A stretch of DNA of 64,000 nucleotides from Tropicibacter oceani (lineage in GTDB: Bacteria; Pseudomonadota; Alphaproteobacteria; Rhodobacterales; Rhodobacteraceae): the NCBI RefSeq assembly GCF_029958925.1, contig NZ_CP124616.1:3224001-3288000 (forward strand). Reading direction: 5' to 3'. The first letter of the stretch is position 1, and the number at the start of each line of letters is the position of its first letter. The position numbers and the translations under genes are program-made. Shown here in pieces: positions 63,929 to 64,000 of the stretch. The notes beneath the pieces are model-generated. The model was not told the origin of the DNA. It searched no databases and was given only the letters and a program-made list of their open reading frames with translations.

Positions 63929-64000
63929 GCTCATGGCCTGCGTCGCGGCGCTGATCTGCGCCGTGACCACCCACGCCGGGGCCCAGTCGCCCCGGCGTGT
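63915..64000 (+). CDS. btuF: Probable cobalamin ABC transporter substrate-binding protein, N terminus (cut by window edge)
   Basis: Only 28 complete codons are present: a signal peptide MRPSRLMACVAALICAVTTH AGA followed by QSPRRV, which resembles the start of BtuF-type periplasmic binding proteins (SPxRVVS). It overlaps btuB and would share its riboswitch. The identity is inferred mainly from position and the short N terminus. An in-frame ATG at 63933 is an alternative start. Confidence 0.5.
   Translation, partial: MRPSRLMACVAALICAVTTHAGAQSPRR

Overview
The window is chromosomal DNA from a GC-rich alphaproteobacterium, almost certainly of the family Rhodobacteraceae (Roseobacter group). The evidence is the gene content and protein style: an aa3-type cytochrome oxidase subunit I gene standing alone, Rhodobacteraceae-type division/cell-wall (dcw) genes, FNR-type boxes of the form TTGATCYGTGTCAA, and the short intergenic repeats (TATTTTTGCCAAGAAGAAG and ATATCCCGGG types) that I associate with this family. 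I see no phage, insertion sequence, plasmid gene or CRISPR array.

Layout from left to right. Positions 1-4502 (minus strand) hold a cut-off amino-acid permease, then murC, murG and ftsW. Positions 4602-12434 hold catabolic and transport genes: an XRE/cupin regulator, an FAD oxidoreductase, a three-gene sugar-acid operon (IlvD/Edd dehydratase, DapA-like aldolase/dehydratase, RraA-like protein), a NUDIX hydrolase and a PiT phosphate transporter. Positions 12715-20931 hold a compact biosynthetic locus: a single-module nonribosomal peptide synthetase (condensation, adenylation, carrier, thioesterase) divergent from a three-gene ABC exporter, with an FNR-type box between them. Then come a tRNA-Leu(GAG), small membrane and secreted proteins, a membrane LytTR regulator, lipB, an FAD oxidoreductase/glycosyltransferase pair, a cobalamin riboswitch in front of an unrecognised 100-residue protein, and ctaD with its own FNR box.

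Positions 28900-51067 are mostly housekeeping: glycosyltransferases (one fused to a MshEN-like domain), carA, a GntR regulator, a UbiH-family hydroxylase, a class V aminotransferase, a tandem Lrp pair divergent from ilvC, a degenerate trypsin-like protein, glyQ and glyS with an unknown gene between them, and a pyruvate-phosphate-dikinase-like protein with a damaged ATP-binding domain.

Positions 51197-60485 (minus strand) are the head of the dcw cluster: mraZ, rsmH, ftsL, ftsI, murE, murF, mraY, murD. Its usual continuation, ftsW-murG-murC, lies about 47 kb away at the left edge in the same orientation, so the cluster is split by ordinary chromosomal genes. Upstream of mraZ is a roughly 700-base region without a recognised gene except a 55-residue membrane protein. 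It has a perfect 13-bp intrinsic terminator just before mraZ, a large foldable element and an array of TGGGA repeats. It resembles, but is longer than, the UpsM small-RNA leader described for Rhodobacter sphaeroides. The right end carries a second cobalamin riboswitch, a BtuB-type receptor and the start of a probable BtuF.
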